This document shows positions 50,412-58,871 of a DNA stretch of 64,000 nt, one piece after another (the stretch's first letter is position 1; each line of letters opens with the position of its first letter). The stretch is from contig NZ_WVVW01000001.1 in the NCBI RefSeq assembly GCF_009857815.1, forward strand, positions 248,001 to 312,000, read 5' to 3'. Both the position numbers and the translations under genes were made by a program. Under the pieces are notes generated by a model. It did not search any database. It was given only the letters and a program-made list of their open reading frames with translations, and was not told the DNA's origin. This DNA is from Pseudomaricurvus sp. HS19 (GTDB lineage: Bacteria; Pseudomonadota; Gammaproteobacteria; Pseudomonadales; Cellvibrionaceae).

Positions 50412-52559
50412 GTGAAAGAGTCGCACTTTTCCCCCAACTGGTACCGGGTAGCAAACCTGAAACTGTGTTTGCGCAACCATGTTGAGATTCATCGCCAGCA
50501 AATGCGGGGACGTACCTGGTACGTCCTCCAGGATGCCCAGTCCGGCAAATATTTCCGGGTGTCTCCGGCGGTACGGGATATTATCCAGCGCCTTGATGGC
50601 AGGGCGAGTATCGATGACATCTGGCAGGCGGCGGCAGCGCGGCTGGGAAAGGAGCAGCCAACCCAGTCGGAGGTCATTGAACTGATTGCCCAGCTCTATC
50701 GTGCCGACCTGATCCGCGGGGACGTTCCACCGGATATGGATGAACTGGTTCACCGTGCCGGTACCCAGGCGCGACAGCGTTTCCTGAGTCGTTACAAAAA
50801 CCCTTTGGCACTGCGGTTTCCGCTGCTGGACCCGGACAGGTTCCTTAACCGGATCATGCCTGTGTTCCGCCCACTCTTCACTTACTGGGGCGCGCTGTTG
50901 CTGGTGGTGTTGGGTATAACTGGTGTAGTGCTGGCCGTATTGAATTTTACGGCGCTGACCTCCAACCTGTCGGACCGCGTGTTATCGCGGGATAACCTGA
51001 TATTGATGCTGCTGCTCTACCCGGTGATCAAGGGGCTGCACGAGATGGGGCATGCTATTGCTGCCAAGGCTTTCGGCGGCGAGGTGCACGAGATCGGCAT
51101 TATGCTGCTGGTATTCATGCCAGTGCCTTACGTGGATGCCAGCGCAGCTTCCGCCTTCCGCAGTCGCTGGCAGCGGGCGGCGGTGGGGGCGGCGGGTATC
51201 GCGGTGGAGTTTTTGCTGGCAGTGCTGGCACTGTTGGTCTGGTTACAGGCCGAGCCGGGCCTGGTACGGGCGGCGGCCTTCAATGTGATAATAATCGGTG
51301 GCGTTTCAACCCTGCTGTTTAACGGCAACCCGTTGTTGCGCTTTGACGGTTATTACGTGCTGTCGGACCTGCTGGCGATACCGAATCTTGCCAGTCGTTC
51401 CAACCGTTATCTGATGTATCTGATCAAAACCCGCCTGTTTTCCCTGCCCAACCAGGAAAATCCTGCACATAGCCGGGGCGAGCAACGCTGGTTCATCTTT
51501 TACGGTATCGCGTCGTTTGTCTACCGCCTGTTTATCACCATTACCATTGCCTTGTTTATCGCGACCCGGTTCTTTTTTATCGGTGTTCTGCTGGCCTGCT
51601 TCAGCCTCTACATGGCACTGCTCAAGCCCACCTTTAATGCCCTTCGCTACCTGCTGTTTGCGCCCTCACTGGGGCAGCAACGGGCAAGGGTACAGATGAT
51701 TTCGGCAACCCTGCTGGTGACGCTGTTGGCGGCGCTGTTTTATTTGCCTGCCCCCTATAGCACACGGACAGAGGGGGTGCTGTCCATGGGGCAGCAGGCG
51801 CAGGTGGTGGCCGGGGCCTCCGGCTTCGTTGCCCGCGTGGTGCAGGAAAGTGGCTCCGAGGTTCAGGCGGGCGACGACCTGATTGTGCTGGAGGACCTGG
51901 AACTGGCGTCAACCCTGGAGTTGCTGGAAGCACAGTTGCAGGAGTTTACCGCCAGTTATCGCGGGGTGAACCTGTTCGATAAGGTACAGGCGGATATTCT
52001 CAATCAGCAGATCGCCCGCACCCGGGCCCGTCTCGATTACTTTCGCCAGCGCCAGCAGCAACTCTCGCTCACCGCTGCCAGCACCGGCCAGTTGGTGATA
52101 CCCGCTGTTGATGAGCTGCCGGGGCGGTTTCTGGAAGAGGGAACCGTTGCGGCCTACGTGTTGCCGGCCGCTGTCCGCGAGGTGGATGTGGTGGTGGGCA
52201 GCGACCGGGTATCGCTGGTCAGCGACGGGACACTGCAAGTGGAGGTGCGGGTGGAAGGCGCCGTTGACAGGGTCATTCCCGCCCGCATCATCCGTCAGAC
52301 ACCATCGTCGCTGGAGCGCTTACCCAGTCACGTGCTCACTGCCCGGGGCGGCGGAACGATTGCTGTAGACCCGGAGGCCGCCAGTACGCTGGCGCCTCTC
52401 GGCAGCTACTATCTGTTTACCCTGGCACTGGACGAGCCGGTGGAGCAGCGGTTGGTGGAGGGGCGGGTTTACGTCCGTTTTGTGCATCAGGCGCTGCCTC
52501 TCGGCCGGCAGTGGTTGCTGGTTATTCGTCAAACCTTCCTGAGACTGTTAAATGTCTGA
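50412..52559 (+). CDS. PqqD-like / M50 zinc protease / HlyD fusion membrane protein
   Basis: This protein of 715 residues begins with GTG 50412, 9 bp after the preceding stop. Residues about 15-105 form a PqqD-like winged-helix region (VSPAVRDIIQRLDGRASIDD). The M50 membrane protease domain spans about 155-420, with the zinc motif HEMGH at 210-214 and the third ligand D312 in NPLLRFDGYYVLSD, both intact. After a helix near 430-447, a HlyD-like periplasmic part follows (VVAGASGFVARVVQESGSEV) with a coiled coil and barrel. Relatives are annotated as peptide zinc metalloproteases in peptide export loci. In other systems PqqD-like domains bind leader peptides, so this one might bind the giant protein's N-terminus. 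That is inference. Confidence 0.87.
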   Translation: MKESHFSPNWYRVANLKLCLRNHVEIHRQQMRGRTWYVLQDAQSGKYFRVSPAVRDIIQRLDGRASIDDIWQAAAARLGKEQPTQSEVIELIAQLYRADLIRGDVPPDMDELVHRAGTQARQRFLSRYKNPLALRFPLLDPDRFLNRIMPVFRPLFTYWGALLLVVLGITGVVLAVLNFTALTSNLSDRVLSRDNLILMLLLYPVIKGLHEMGHAIAAKAFGGEVHEIGIMLLVFMPVPYVDASAASAFRSRWQRAAVGAAGIAVEFLLAVLALLVWLQAEPGLVRAAAFNVIIIGGVSTLLFNGNPLLRFDGYYVLSDLLAIPNLASRSNRYLMYLIKTRLFSLPNQENPAHSRGEQRWFIFYGIASFVYRLFITITIALFIATRFFFIGVLLACFSLYMALLKPTFNALRYLLFAPSLGQQRARVQMISATLLVTLLAALFYLPAPYSTRTEGVLSMGQQAQVVAGASGFVARVVQESGSEVQAGDDLIVLEDLELASTLELLEAQLQEFTASYRGVNLFDKVQADILNQQIARTRARLDYFRQRQQQLSLTAASTGQLVIPAVDELPGRFLEEGTVAAYVLPAAVREVDVVVGSDRVSLVSDGTLQVEVRVEGAVDRVIPARIIRQTPSSLERLPSHVLTARGGGTIAVDPEAASTLAPLGSYYLFTLALDEPVEQRLVEGRVYVRFVHQALPLGRQWLLVIRQTFLRLLNV

Positions 52560-54552
52560 AACTTCCCGCCTGGAACCGGTGCCAATCACTGCGCCATCGT
52601 TGATCACCGCCTTTGAAAAAAATCGGCCTCGGGAGGGTGTTTTCGAACGCTGGGTGAAACGCATCGACGGCTGGCTGGGGCACCGCCGGAGTGGCCGCAG
52701 GCTGGAGAAAAAATTAGCCCTGCTGACGGATTTGTCCGGCTATGCAGAGGAACTGGTACGACTGGACGATGCACAGTTGTGCTCCCGCGCCAGGTTCCTC
52801 GGCGCCACCCTGCGGCACTCGGGCCTGACAAATACCACAGCCTTGCTGGAGTTGCTGGCATCGTTGAGCGAAGTGTCGAAACGAAGCCTCGGCCTGCAAC
52901 CCCATAGTGTGCAACTGGCCGGGGTATGGGTGTTGCTGGAGGGGCAGCTGGCGGAGATGGCGACCGGCGAGGGCAAAACCCTGGTGGCAGGGCTGGCCGC
53001 AGCCGCGGCGGCACTGTGTGGCCGCAAGGTGCACGTGGTTACCGTTAATGATTATCTGGCCGAGCGGGATTCGGCCTGGGTACTGCCATTGATGAAGTTT
53101 CTGCGTCTGTCGGTGGGCGTTGTGGTACAGAAGACCGGCGACAGTGTGCGTCGCAGTGCCTATGACAAGCCGGTCTGTTACTGCACCAATAAAGAGTTGG
53201 CCTTCGACTACCTGAAGGATGCCCGCCTGAACGCCCGTCAGGGCCGCTTGTCGCGGCTGGCCTTTTCGGGCCTGACTGCCGCTGCCGTGGCACAGACTCG
53301 TATCACCTCACTGGATTTTGCCATTGTCGACGAGGCGGACAGTATCCTGGTGGATGAGGCCCGGACGCCGTTGATTCTCTCGGAGGGGGCAGATGCCAGT
53401 ATCGCCCCGGAGGTTATCCGGCAGGTGATGAATGTGGCTGTGACTCTGGACGAGGATATCCACTTCCGCCTCCTCGCGCAGCAGGATACGGTGGTTCTGC
53501 TGGAGCCGGCGCGACAGCTGTTAAGCCGGGAGTTCGCGGATATCACCTGCGGGCCGCTGTTGCTGGAGGCGCTGCGTGAAGAACTGTTGGTGAAGGCCCT
53601 GTGTGCGCTGTATCTCTATCATGCCAATCAACACTACCTGGTGGCGGATGACCGCATCTGCATGATTGATGAGTACACCGGCCGCGTCATGCCAGACCGG
53701 GTCTGGAGTGAAGGCCTGCACCAGATGATCGAATTCAAGGAGCAGTGTCCGTTATCGGATCCCCTGAAGACGGTAGCGCGCATGACTTTTCAGCGCTTTT
53801 TCCGGCGCTACCGGACATTGGCGGCCATGACCGGCACCGCCGCCGAGGTGCGCGGCGAGCTCTGGCAGGTCTATGGACTGGAGGTGGTGGCTATTCCCAC
53901 CCACGCGCCCTGTGCCAGGGTCAGCCTGCCAGAGCGCATTTTCCTGACCCGTGAAGAGAAGTGGCAGGCACTGGTCACCCGCGTGATTGAGATCCATAAC
54001 AGCGGCGCACCGGTACTGATAGGCGTGCGCACGGTGGCGGAGGTGGAAACCCTGCTGCCACTGCTACGGCAGGCGGGATTGGAATTCGCGGCCTTGCACG
54101 CGGCGGACGATCGGCAGGAGGCGGAGACAATTGCCCGCGCGGGCCAGAAGGGCAGCATAACCGTGGCCACCAACATGGCGGGGCGGGGTACGGATATTGC
54201 CCTTGGTCCGGGTGTTGGCGGCCTCGGTGGCCTGCATGTCATTATGACCGAGCGGCACGATTCCGGTCGTATCGACCGACAGCTGATGGGGCGCTGTGCC
54301 CGCCAGGGCAATCCCGGTTGTTTTCAGGCCTTTCTCAGCCTGGAGGATGACCTGGCGCTGCTGGCGGCTCCGGAGTGGACCCTGCGATGGGCGCGTTACC
54401 GATTACGACAGGCGCATCCGCAGGCGGCAGCGAACGTATTGTGCAGGGGGCAGAAACAACAGGAACAGGCTCACTCCAGAGCGCGACAGAGATTGCTGCA
54501 GAGTGACCAGTCGGAAAGTGAATTGCTGGCCTTCAGTGGGCAGCCGGAATAG
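52552..54552 (+). CDS. Short SecA-like ATPase (accessory SecA paralogue)
   Basis: This protein of 666 residues overlaps the previous gene by 8 bp. It has SecA helicase motifs: Walker A TGEGKT (138-143), VTVNDYLAERD, Walker B VDEADS (259-264) followed by ILVDEARTPLI, TLAAMTGTA, VATNMAGRGTDIALGPGVGG and the arginine-finger region DRQLMGRCARQGNPG. The last differs from the usual QLRGRAGRQGDPG. Canonical SecA has about 900 residues; here the C-terminal helical parts and zinc tail are largely missing and the preprotein-binding region is short. It probably drives movement or unfolding of the giant protein. It is unlikely to be the housekeeping SecA. Confidence 0.9.
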   Translation: MSETSRLEPVPITAPSLITAFEKNRPREGVFERWVKRIDGWLGHRRSGRRLEKKLALLTDLSGYAEELVRLDDAQLCSRARFLGATLRHSGLTNTTALLELLASLSEVSKRSLGLQPHSVQLAGVWVLLEGQLAEMATGEGKTLVAGLAAAAAALCGRKVHVVTVNDYLAERDSAWVLPLMKFLRLSVGVVVQKTGDSVRRSAYDKPVCYCTNKELAFDYLKDARLNARQGRLSRLAFSGLTAAAVAQTRITSLDFAIVDEADSILVDEARTPLILSEGADASIAPEVIRQVMNVAVTLDEDIHFRLLAQQDTVVLLEPARQLLSREFADITCGPLLLEALREELLVKALCALYLYHANQHYLVADDRICMIDEYTGRVMPDRVWSEGLHQMIEFKEQCPLSDPLKTVARMTFQRFFRRYRTLAAMTGTAAEVRGELWQVYGLEVVAIPTHAPCARVSLPERIFLTREEKWQALVTRVIEIHNSGAPVLIGVRTVAEVETLLPLLRQAGLEFAALHAADDRQEAETIARAGQKGSITVATNMAGRGTDIALGPGVGGLGGLHVIMTERHDSGRIDRQLMGRCARQGNPGCFQAFLSLEDDLALLAAPEWTLRWARYRLRQAHPQAAANVLCRGQKQQEQAHSRARQRLLQSDQSESELLAFSGQPE

Positions 54553-54571
54553 CAGCAGGGAATACACAGGG

Positions 54572-55471
54572 ATGATGGACAGCAGAACCAGCACGAGCAA
54601 AACAAACAACCGATTGGCGCTATTGTGGCAGGGGATGTGGCAATCGTTGTGGCAATGGCTGTGGCAGGTGCGGCGGATCCTGCCGGCGCTGGTTCTGCTT
54701 GGCCTGGCCAACATAACACACGCCTCCGTGGAGGTGCAGAACGAATACGATTGCCTGATTGACCCGGCCCAGGTCCTGGAAATTGGCAGTCCGGTTATGG
54801 GGATTCTGGAGAAGGTGCTGGTGTCCCGTGGCGACACGGTCACCGCCGGTCAGCAACTGGCGCAGCTGGAATCCACCATTGAAGAGGCTTCGCTCAATAT
54901 TACCCGTGTGATGGCCGACAGTGATGCCGCCATCAAGGCCCGTGAGGCAAAACTGGATTACGCCCGCAAGCAACGGGATAGAGCGGTTGAGCTGCAGGGC
55001 AGGGGAGCGATCTCCAGCCAGAGCTTTGATGAACTGGGAGCCGATTACACCATTGCCCTGCAGGAGCTACAGCTGGCCAGGTTTGAGCAGCAGAGGCTGC
55101 TGCTGGAGCGTAAAAGAGCGGAAGCGGTGTTGGCGCAACGGCATATCAAAAGTCCGATTAGCGGTGTGGTACAGAAGGTGGACCGGGGGCCGGGCGAGTA
55201 CGTTTTCCAGGAGGCCTCAATTATGACCGTGGTGCAGCTGGACCCGCTTTATATTGAAACCTTTGTACCGGTGAGCAGTTACCGGGATATCGCCCCGGGC
55301 ATGGAGGGGGAGGTTATGCTCAGCCAACCGCAGGAGCAATCGGTGACGGCCAGGGTGATCGTTATTGATCGGGTTTTTGACACCTCCAGTGACACCATCG
55401 GGGTGCGCTTGCAGTTGGACAACCCCGGCGGAGTGATTCCCGCGGGCCAGCGTTGCAAGGTACGCTTTTAA
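54572..55471 (+). CDS. Periplasmic membrane-fusion (HlyD/RND adaptor-like) protein
   Basis: This 299-residue protein starts 20 bp after the SecA-like gene; a second ATG lies one codon later. A basic front precedes a hydrophobic helix (ILPALVLLGLANITHAS), a signal anchor or signal peptide. The lipoyl-like halves are GSPVMGILEKVLVSRGDTV and HIKSPISGVVQKVDRGPGE, separated by a coiled coil at about 105-190. The barrel end is EGEVMLSQPQ through QRCKVRF. It is the third adaptor-type protein of the unit and probably the last gene. The previous frame upstream of 54572 overlaps the SecA-like gene and is not used. Confidence 0.88.
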   Translation: MMDSRTSTSKTNNRLALLWQGMWQSLWQWLWQVRRILPALVLLGLANITHASVEVQNEYDCLIDPAQVLEIGSPVMGILEKVLVSRGDTVTAGQQLAQLESTIEEASLNITRVMADSDAAIKAREAKLDYARKQRDRAVELQGRGAISSQSFDELGADYTIALQELQLARFEQQRLLLERKRAEAVLAQRHIKSPISGVVQKVDRGPGEYVFQEASIMTVVQLDPLYIETFVPVSSYRDIAPGMEGEVMLSQPQEQSVTARVIVIDRVFDTSSDTIGVRLQLDNPGGVIPAGQRCKVRF

Positions 55472-55866
55472 CGGTCACGCCTGCAGTTGTGTAAGACGCT
55501 ATCTGGTGCTGGTTACCGGATATTTTATCCGCTGCAGGCTGGCCACCTGTTCCTCTCCCCGCAGTAACATGATCGCGCCGTTATCGGTCGCATCAACCCT
55601 TCGCCCCTGGTGGCGTCATCGCCGGCACAACTCATGTTGAGCCGCAGTCCGGCAGGTCGCCGGATGTTTAACCGAGAATCATACCGAAGGGCAAGGCCCG
55701 GCTTTTGATTTTGCTCATAACACCTCATCGCGGAAACGAGCAGGCGAGCGGCTATGGAGTTGACGGGGTCTTTGCGACACACTGCGGCGACAGGCTGACT
55801 GGTTCAACTCAGCCATGGATTTCGGACAACGGATCTGGCAATGGAGCCGGGGCAACGGAGGTCGTT
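55472..55866. other. Intergenic region after the giant-protein unit
   Basis: No gene is supported in this 395-bp stretch; an 85-residue minus-strand frame has no recognisable content. A perfect 6-bp hairpin, CGGATA-TTT-TATCCG, lies at 55517-55531, but lacks a T tail. No standard terminator for the giant operon was found. Near the end, GGAGG precedes the MOSC start codon. Confidence 0.5.
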
Positions 55867-56376
55867 ATGCGTGGCAATATTGAAAAGCTGCTGGCCACAC
55901 TTCCACAGCAGGGCACATTGGAGAAAATTCTCTTGCGGCCGTCACGGGAGCTACCCATGGTCAGTGTCGATCGGGTTGGTGTCGTACCCGGGCTGGGGCT
56001 TGAGGGAGATCGCTTCAAAGGGCGCGTCGACAGCAAGCGGCAAGTGACACTGTACCAGGCGGAAAACCTGGCGGTGCTGGCCTCACTGCTGCATCGGGAG
56101 ACCATCGATCCGGCGCTGCTGCGCCGCAATTTGCTGGTGCAAGGCATCAACCTGCACGCTCTCAGCGGACGTCGCTTCCGCATCGGCGAAGTGCTGTTTG
56201 AAGGTGCCGGCCAGTGCCACCCCTGTTCGCGTATGGAGTCCGCCTTGGGGGCGGGTGGTTTCAACGCCATGCGCGGCATGGGCGGACTGTGTGCGAAAGT
56301 GCTCAGTGAAGGCACGATTAGTCTGGGCGACGCGGTTGTGGCCCTGGCGGATGAGCAGCAGCAAGAAGATAAGTGA
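55867..56376 (+). CDS. MOSC domain protein
   Basis: This protein of 169 residues has the MOSC (molybdenum cofactor sulfurase C-terminal) fold. The family features are GLGLEGDRFKGRVDSKRQVT (about 41-60), ALLRRNLLVQGINL, RFRIGEVLFEGAGQCHPCSR with the conserved cysteine, and GMGGLCAKVLSEG. Such proteins bind a molybdenum cofactor or handle sulfur transfer; the substrate is unknown. ATG 55867 is preceded by GGAGG and matches the family length, so the longer upstream frame is rejected. It is followed by the CPBP protease gene at 20 bp. Confidence 0.9.
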   Translation: MRGNIEKLLATLPQQGTLEKILLRPSRELPMVSVDRVGVVPGLGLEGDRFKGRVDSKRQVTLYQAENLAVLASLLHRETIDPALLRRNLLVQGINLHALSGRRFRIGEVLFEGAGQCHPCSRMESALGAGGFNAMRGMGGLCAKVLSEGTISLGDAVVALADEQQQEDK

Positions 56377-56396
56377 TTTAAACGGGGATTTGTACT

Positions 56397-57263
56397 TTGA
56401 CCATTGGGTTGCCGCTGCAGGCATTTTTACTCTACGTACTGGTGTTGATGTTAGGCCTGCTGGTGCACTACCGGCGCTTGCCAAGGGAAATCCTGATTGT
56501 CGGCATGGCGGATTTGTGTGCCCTGTTGCTGCTCGGTGGCTGGTTTCTGTTGGGCGTGGTGGATTGGCGGGCGGCACTGGCCGGGGCCATCCTGATGTTG
56601 CTGGCACGGTTCCAGGCGCGACTCTCCGGTTACCCGCAGGGGGTGATGACCGGTGCGCTGGTGGTGCTGTGCCTGGCGCTGGCGCTGCATTACGTTCCCG
56701 GCTTGTCCCGCTGGCAGGTGGAAGCACCACAAATCCTGACCCCGGGTTACGGCTTTTTCAGCCTCCATCTCAGTCTCGATAAGGCACTGGTGGGGGCGGC
56801 ACTGTTACTCTACCTGTTGCCGGCAACAGCGGCCCGGTTGCCGCGGGACTGGTTGGGTGTGGCGCTGGTGGCGCCGGCGTTGCTGGTGGGGCTGGCGGTG
56901 TTTCTCGGTATCCGTTTTGATCCCAAGGCGGGCAGCTACCTGCTCTGGTTTGTGCCCATCAACCTGCTGATTACCGTGTTGGCGGAAGAGCTTTTCTTCC
57001 GGCGCCTGATTCAGGACTCCATAGCGCGCCTGATCCGGCCCCAGGCCCTCAGTGCACTGGTGGCGATTCTGTTGACCTCCTGGCTGTTTCTGGTGGCCCA
57101 TGGCATCTGGTATCCCACGGGCACGGTCACCATGCTCTTTGCCGGCGCCAGCCTGCTCTATGCGGCGGTCTACCAGTTCTCCGGGCGGGTGGAGTTATCC
57201 ATACTCTGCCACTTCATGGTCAACCTGCTGCACATCCTTTTACTGCCGTATCCGCTCTGGTAA
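56397..57263 (+). CDS. CPBP family intramembrane metalloprotease
   Basis: This membrane protein of 288 residues has about eight helices. The CPBP (Abi) motifs are EELFFRRLIQDS (about 199-210, glutamate pair), FLVAHGIWYP (histidine, about 232-241) and ILCHFMVNLLHILL (about 269-282). It probably cleaves membrane or processed proteins; the substrate is unknown. It begins with TTG 56397 or a methionine 16 codons later; GGGGA lies before the TTG. Its last 44 bp overlap the 3' end of murI on the other strand. It follows the MOSC gene closely and is likely co-transcribed. Confidence 0.87.
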   Translation: MTIGLPLQAFLLYVLVLMLGLLVHYRRLPREILIVGMADLCALLLLGGWFLLGVVDWRAALAGAILMLLARFQARLSGYPQGVMTGALVVLCLALALHYVPGLSRWQVEAPQILTPGYGFFSLHLSLDKALVGAALLLYLLPATAARLPRDWLGVALVAPALLVGLAVFLGIRFDPKAGSYLLWFVPINLLITVLAEELFFRRLIQDSIARLIRPQALSALVAILLTSWLFLVAHGIWYPTGTVTMLFAGASLLYAAVYQFSGRVELSILCHFMVNLLHILLLPYPLW

Positions 57264-58062
57264 CACCGTTGACGGGACTCTCCAGACTGACACTCTGTCG
57301 CAGGTTCAGCGCCTGCAACAGGGGCGTCAGTGTGGACTGGTAGGCCGGACCTGTGTGGTAAAAGCAGGGCGTTGCCGTGGTTCGCGTCGCCGGGCTGGTT
57401 TCAGCCAGCAGGCTCTGCAGTCGCCGTGCCACCGCCGCGCCGGAATCCAGCCACTGTACCTGTGGTGCAATGCGTTGCAGCTCTTCCCGCAGCCAGGGAA
57501 AGTGGGTGCACCCCAGAATACCGGTATCAATCCCGCTCTCCAGCAGTGGGGCTACCAGTTGATGCAGCTCGCTGATATCGACGGCTTCTCCCTGTAATTT
57601 CCCTTCCGCCATTTGCACCAGCTGCGGTGCGGCCAATTTAAACAGTTGGCAGTGGCTGGCGAAGCTGTCCGCCAGTTGTTGGGCATAGGTGCCGTTAACG
57701 GTGGCGGCGGTAGCCAGCAGACCAATCCTGCCATTGGTGGTTCGCTCGGCGGCGGTTTTGATGGCGGGGACCACACCGACAAACGGTATGCCGAAGGCGG
57801 TGCGCAGGTGTGCGAGGGCTACTGTGCTGGCGGTGTTGCAGGCGATAACCACCGCATCAAAGGCGCCGTTCTGCAGCAGCGGGTGCAGGAGATCCTGCAA
57901 CCGCTGCTGCAGCTGTTGTGCTGTTTTATTGCCGTACGGAAGGAAGTGGTTGTCGGCCAGGTAACTGCAGTGCAGGGGTTGCAGGCGGATGATATCGCGC
58001 AGCACGCTGAGCCCGCCGAGGCCGGAATCCAGCACCAGTACCCGATGCAGGGTGGTTGTCAT
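57220..58062 (-). CDS. murI: Glutamate racemase
   Basis: This enzyme of 280 residues makes D-glutamate for peptidoglycan. The two catalytic cysteines are C75 in VVIACNTAS and C185 in GILGCTHFPW. The opening VLVLDSGLGGLSVLRDI and the LPYGNKT motif are standard. It ends inside the convergent CPBP gene and follows a TetR gene by 15 bp on the same strand, so the two may share a transcript. Confidence 0.95.
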   Translation of the reverse strand: MTTTLHRVLVLDSGLGGLSVLRDIIRLQPLHCSYLADNHFLPYGNKTAQQLQQRLQDLLHPLLQNGAFDAVVIACNTASTVALAHLRTAFGIPFVGVVPAIKTAAERTTNGRIGLLATAATVNGTYAQQLADSFASHCQLFKLAAPQLVQMAEGKLQGEAVDISELHQLVAPLLESGIDTGILGCTHFPWLREELQRIAPQVQWLDSGAAVARRLQSLLAETSPATRTTATPCFYHTGPAYQSTLTPLLQALNLRQSVSLESPVNGVTRADTAVKGCAAG

Positions 58063-58077
58063 ACAGAACCTGTTGTT

Positions 58078-58659
58078 TCAGGGGGCGGAGCGGAATTCCA
58101 CCCGGGATTGCAGAATGCCGGCAACCTTCTGCGGCTTGAAGGGCCGGGCCTGTCGCAGCCACCAGGAGAGGGTTTCCAGGATGGTAGTGACCGACAGGAT
58201 CAGGGTCAGTTCCATCTCGTCGCTGTTGGCCCTGGGTTGGTCGCCGTAGAGCTGTTCGGCAATTTCCCGGGAGATCTGCAGCAGCTCCTCCTTCACCGCA
58301 CTGGCGGCGCCACCGGTGAGCAACGTGGTCCAGAGCTGACGATGCTGATCCACATAGCTGCACATCTCCAGCCACGCGGCGCTGGAGTCAGACTCACTCA
58401 GCAGTGGCAGCGTCAGCTGCACCATGTGGCGTATTTCATCGGCTGCCAAATCATTCAGCAGGGCTTCCTTGCTGCTGTAGTGGCGGTAGAAGGTGGCGTG
58501 ACCAATGCCGGCTGCCGCTGCCAATTCGCGAATGGAGATCTGCTCCAGGGTTTTCTGCTCCAGCAGCTGCAGCAGGGTCTGGTGCATGGCGCTGCGCGAG
58601 CGTATCTGGCGGCCATCGGTCGTGGCGGGGGCTTTTAACTGGTCGAGTCGCTTGATCAT
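58078..58659 (-). CDS. TetR family regulator, likely repressor of the ferredoxin-P450 operon
   Basis: This regulator of 193 residues has its HTH at about 20-70 (ELAAAAGIGHATFYRHYSSKEAL) and a helical ligand domain to the end. It is divergent from the ferredoxin gene. The gap between them holds a perfect 8-bp-arm palindrome over the ferredoxin-side -10, the expected site for such a repressor. Its ligand is unknown; a P450 substrate is plausible. It lies 15 bp before murI. Confidence 0.9.
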   Translation of the reverse strand: MIKRLDQLKAPATTDGRQIRSRSAMHQTLLQLLEQKTLEQISIRELAAAAGIGHATFYRHYSSKEALLNDLAADEIRHMVQLTLPLLSESDSSAAWLEMCSYVDQHRQLWTTLLTGGAASAVKEELLQISREIAEQLYGDQPRANSDEMELTLILSVTTILETLSWWLRQARPFKPQKVAGILQSRVEFRSAP

Positions 58660-58756
58660 GGTTCGGGCATTCGTGGCCGTGCATTGCCTGAGATGTTACA
58701 GGGTCGGACGGATTCAACGCCAGTGATCCGCTGGTTGTCCGGCGCCGGGGCCATCA

Positions 58757-58786
58757 TTGACAGTGGTTATTCGGGATGTCTATGAT
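58757..58786 (+). promoter_or_regulatory. Strong sigma-70 promoter of the ferredoxin-P450 operon
   Basis: A perfect -35 TTGACA (58757-58762) is followed by 18 bp and TATGAT (58781-58786), five of six consensus bases. The ferredoxin start codon lies 85 bp beyond the -10. Confidence 0.75.
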
Positions 58787-58801
58787 ACTGTGTGTATCAT
58801 A
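58781..58801. promoter_or_regulatory. TetR-type operator overlapping the P450 operon -10
   Basis: Arms TATGATAC (58781-58788) and GTATCATA (58794-58801) are perfectly symmetric around TGTGT. The site covers the -10 hexamer completely and lies between the divergent TetR and ferredoxin genes, so binding would block transcription. Confidence 0.8.
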
Positions 58802-58871
58802 AATAATAAATCCACTGACCTGCTTCGAGGCAATCCACTGCCGGCAGGTGAAAGCACCGGAGCCTGCTGTC

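Noticed and set aside
52552-54552. The housekeeping secA gene
   Set aside because: The protein is about 240 residues too short, motif VI is altered, and the genes around it belong to the giant-protein locus.
54296-54571. An N-terminal extension of the membrane-fusion protein
   Set aside because: It overlaps the SecA-like gene in another frame, has no family content, and a proper start followed by a signal segment exists at 54572.
55525-55782. An 85-codon minus-strand gene after the giant operon
   Set aside because: No ribosome site, no recognisable motif, and composition like random sequence.
55472-55866. A molybdenum-cofactor riboswitch ahead of the MOSC gene
   Set aside because: MOSC proteins made me look for it, but I could not trace the multi-stem structure; only one simple hairpin at 55517-55531 is clear.
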